NCBI RefSeq assembly: GCF_028069655.1
Contig: NZ_JAMCOS010000001.1
Span: 1,642,001 to 1,706,000 of the forward strand
Direction: 5' to 3'
Source: Acidovorax sp. NCPPB 4044
GTDB lineage: Bacteria > Pseudomonadota > Gammaproteobacteria > Burkholderiales > Burkholderiaceae_C
DNA length: 64,000 bases
Position numbers and translations under genes: made by a program
Notes under the pieces: model-generated
What the model was told of the DNA's origin: nothing
Database searches by the model: none
The model's input: the letters and a program-made list of their open reading frames with translations, nothing else
In this document: piece after piece, positions 62,570 through 64,000 of the stretch
How the letters are laid out: the number at the start of each line of letters is the position of its first letter
How positions within the stretch are numbered: position 1 is the stretch's first letter

Positions 62570-64000
62570 ATGTTTGTCCATTTGCGCCTGCACACCGAGT
62601 TTTCCGTCGTTGACGGCACCACCCGAATCGACGATGTTGCCAAGGCAGCTGCCAAGGATGGCCAGCCCGCGCTTGCAGTCACCGATCTCCATAATCTCTT
62701 CGGCGCCATCAAGTTCTATAAAGAAGCCCGCGGCAAGGGTGTGAAGCCCGTCCTGGGGGCTGAGATCAGCGTCGAGCCCGAGTCGGCCGGAGGCCCCGTG
62801 TCGCGGATGCTCCTGCTCGTTCAGGGCGGGCAGGGATATTTGAATCTGTGCGAACTCCTGGCGAGGGCCTGGACGCGCAATGTCGTGAAGAACGTGCCCC
62901 TGTGCACCTGGGATTGGTTGGAGGAGCTGAGCGGAGACCTCATTGCTCTTTCAGGCGCCCATGCCGGCCCTGTGGGACAGGCCTTCACGCGCGGAGACCA
63001 GGCCAGCGCTGCCGGTGTCGCCTTGCGGTTGGCGAACCTCTTTCCACACCGGTTCTATCTGGAGCTGCAACGGGCTGGACGTCCCGAAGATGAATCCCAG
63101 GTGGTTGCCGCTGTGCAGCTGGCCGCAAGGCTGAATCTGCCGGTGGTGGCCACGCAGCCAGCCCAGTTCCTCACCGCGGACGATTACGAGGCGCATGAAG
63201 CCCGGGTTTGCATTGCCGAAGGAGAGATCCTCGCAAATCCGCGCCGTATCAGGCGCTTTACCCGAGAGCAATATTTCAAGTCGAGCGCACAGATGGAAGC
63301 GCTCTTCGCGGACATCCCCACGGCGGTTGCCAACACGCTCGAGATTGCCAAGCGCTGCAACGTTACGCTGGTGCTGGGCAAACCACGTCTCCCCGACTTT
63401 CCGACACCCAACGGGATGCCCGCCGAAGAGTATTTCCGGTATGCCTCTTTCCAGGGGCTGGAAGAGCGCCTGGTCCTTCTCTATCCCAAAGAGGCCGATC
63501 GCGAACGGGAGCGCCCGCGCTATGTTGAGCGCCTGGAGTTCGAACTCGCCACGATTCTGAAGATGGGTTTTCCCGGCTACTTCCTCATCGTGGGGGACTT
63601 CATCAACTGGGCCAAGAACAATGGTTGCCCCGTGGGGCCAGGACGTGGATCGGGTGCCGGATCCCTGGTCGCTTATGCGCTGAAGATCACTGACCTGGAT
63701 CCGCTGCAATACAACCTGCTGTTCGAGCGTTTCCTGAATCCGGAACGGGTTTCCATGCCGGACTTCGACATCGATTTCTGCCAGTCCAACCGCGACCGCG
63801 TCATCGACTATGTCAAAGACAAGTACGGCAAGGACGCTGTGAGCCAGATTGCGACGTTCGGCACGATGGCCGCAAAGGCTGCCATCCGCGACGTGGGCCG
63901 GGTGATGGATATGAGCTACACGTTCTGCGACGGGATCTCCAAGCTCGTGCCGGGCAAGCCGGGCATGACCTACACGTTGCAGTACCCGCCAACGCCCAAA
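62570..64000 (+). CDS. dnaE: DNA polymerase III alpha subunit, N-terminal part (3' end outside window)
   Basis: 477 codons are inside the window, open to the right edge. Residues 1 to about 280 form the PHP domain. It reads [13 protein letters not shown], with Arg-x-His where metal-active PHP domains have His-x-His, as in the inactive E. coli domain. The polymerase region follows with [16 protein letters not shown] and the catalytic PDFDIDFC aspartates near 401-403. It is the replicative polymerase catalytic subunit. The ATG at 62570 (MFVHLRLHT) matches the family N-terminus. Confidence 0.96.
   Translation, partial: MFVHLRLHTEFSVVDGTTRIDDVAKAAAKDGQPALAVTDLHNLFGAIKFYKEARGKGVKPVLGAEISVEPESAGGPVSRMLLLVQGGQGYLNLCELLARAWTRNVVKNVPLCTWDWLEELSGDLIALSGAHAGPVGQAFTRGDQASAAGVALRLANLFPHRFYLELQRAGRPEDESQVVAAVQLAARLNLPVVATQPAQFLTADDYEAHEARVCIAEGEILANPRRIRRFTREQYFKSSAQMEALFADIPTAVANTLEIAKRCNVTLVLGKPRLPDFPTPNGMPAEEYFRYASFQGLEERLVLLYPKEADRERERPRYVERLEFELATILKMGFPGYFLIVGDFINWAKNNGCPVGPGRGSGAGSLVAYALKITDLDPLQYNLLFERFLNPERVSMPDFDIDFCQSNRDRVIDYVKDKYGKDAVSQIATFGTMAAKAAIRDVGRVMDMSYTFCDGISKLVPGKPGMTYTLQYPPTPK

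Overview
The window is chromosomal DNA of a high-GC betaproteobacterium, most probably Acidovorax or a close relative in the Comamonadaceae (Burkholderiales). Reasons: the tmRNA tag ANDERFALAA, a bifunctional aroA-cmk fusion, the gyrA-serC-pheA-tyrA-aroA/cmk-rpsA-ihfB-lapAB order, and the ompA-ubiG-gph-ssrA order. The genus is an inference from memory, not a search result. Coding density is very high, no gap without a gene exceeds 300 bases, and I see no insertion sequence, prophage, CRISPR array or toxin-antitoxin pair.

Layout. 1-3022 (+): the end of a 2-hydroxyacid dehydrogenase, rmuC, an MFS permease. 3098-9436 (-): a LOG-family protein, crcB, a complete TRAP transporter (dctP-dctQ-dctM) and an M14 carboxypeptidase. 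9597-13277 (+): a fused HyuA-HyuB 5-oxoprolinase. 13352-19741 (-): a complete six-gene Mrp/Pha cation/proton antiporter operon. 19842-32202 (-): a long housekeeping block. In transcription order it is gyrA, serC, pheA, tyrA, aroA-cmk, rpsA, ihfB, lapA, lapB and a ComEA-like gene. It covers topology, serine and aromatic amino-acid synthesis, CMP phosphorylation, translation, nucleoid structure and LPS control. 32430-34963 (+): ompA, ubiG, gph, ssrA. 35130-36830 (-): tRNA-Ser(GGA), qmcA, nfeD. 36973-39354 (+): an amino-acid decarboxylase. 39538-41277 (-): an exported ATP-dependent DNA ligase (LigE type) and fabI. 41403-47106 (+): a yejABEF-type peptide importer. 47164-50548 (-): a PAS-GGDEF diguanylate cyclase and an AI-2E-family permease. 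50772-58447 (+): odhA-odhB-lpdA, zapE and an unknown secreted protein. 58470-59258 (-): a PP2C phosphatase. 59482-61644 (+): a DinG-like helicase. 61607-62404 (-): bamD. 62570-64000 (+): the start of dnaE.

Most genes are ordinary core genes and I did not find a convincing new multi-gene system. The best leads are these. A dispersed repeat occurs four times, always just after a stop codon, with a conserved GC-rich arm and an AT-rich inverted repeat that varies while keeping its pairing. The LigE-type ligase carries a twin-arginine signal. Several genes have -10-like hexamers so close to the start codon that their mRNAs may be leaderless. A strong hairpin with a U-run lies between odhB and lpdA. 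An uncharacterised secreted, highly charged two-cysteine protein follows zapE.
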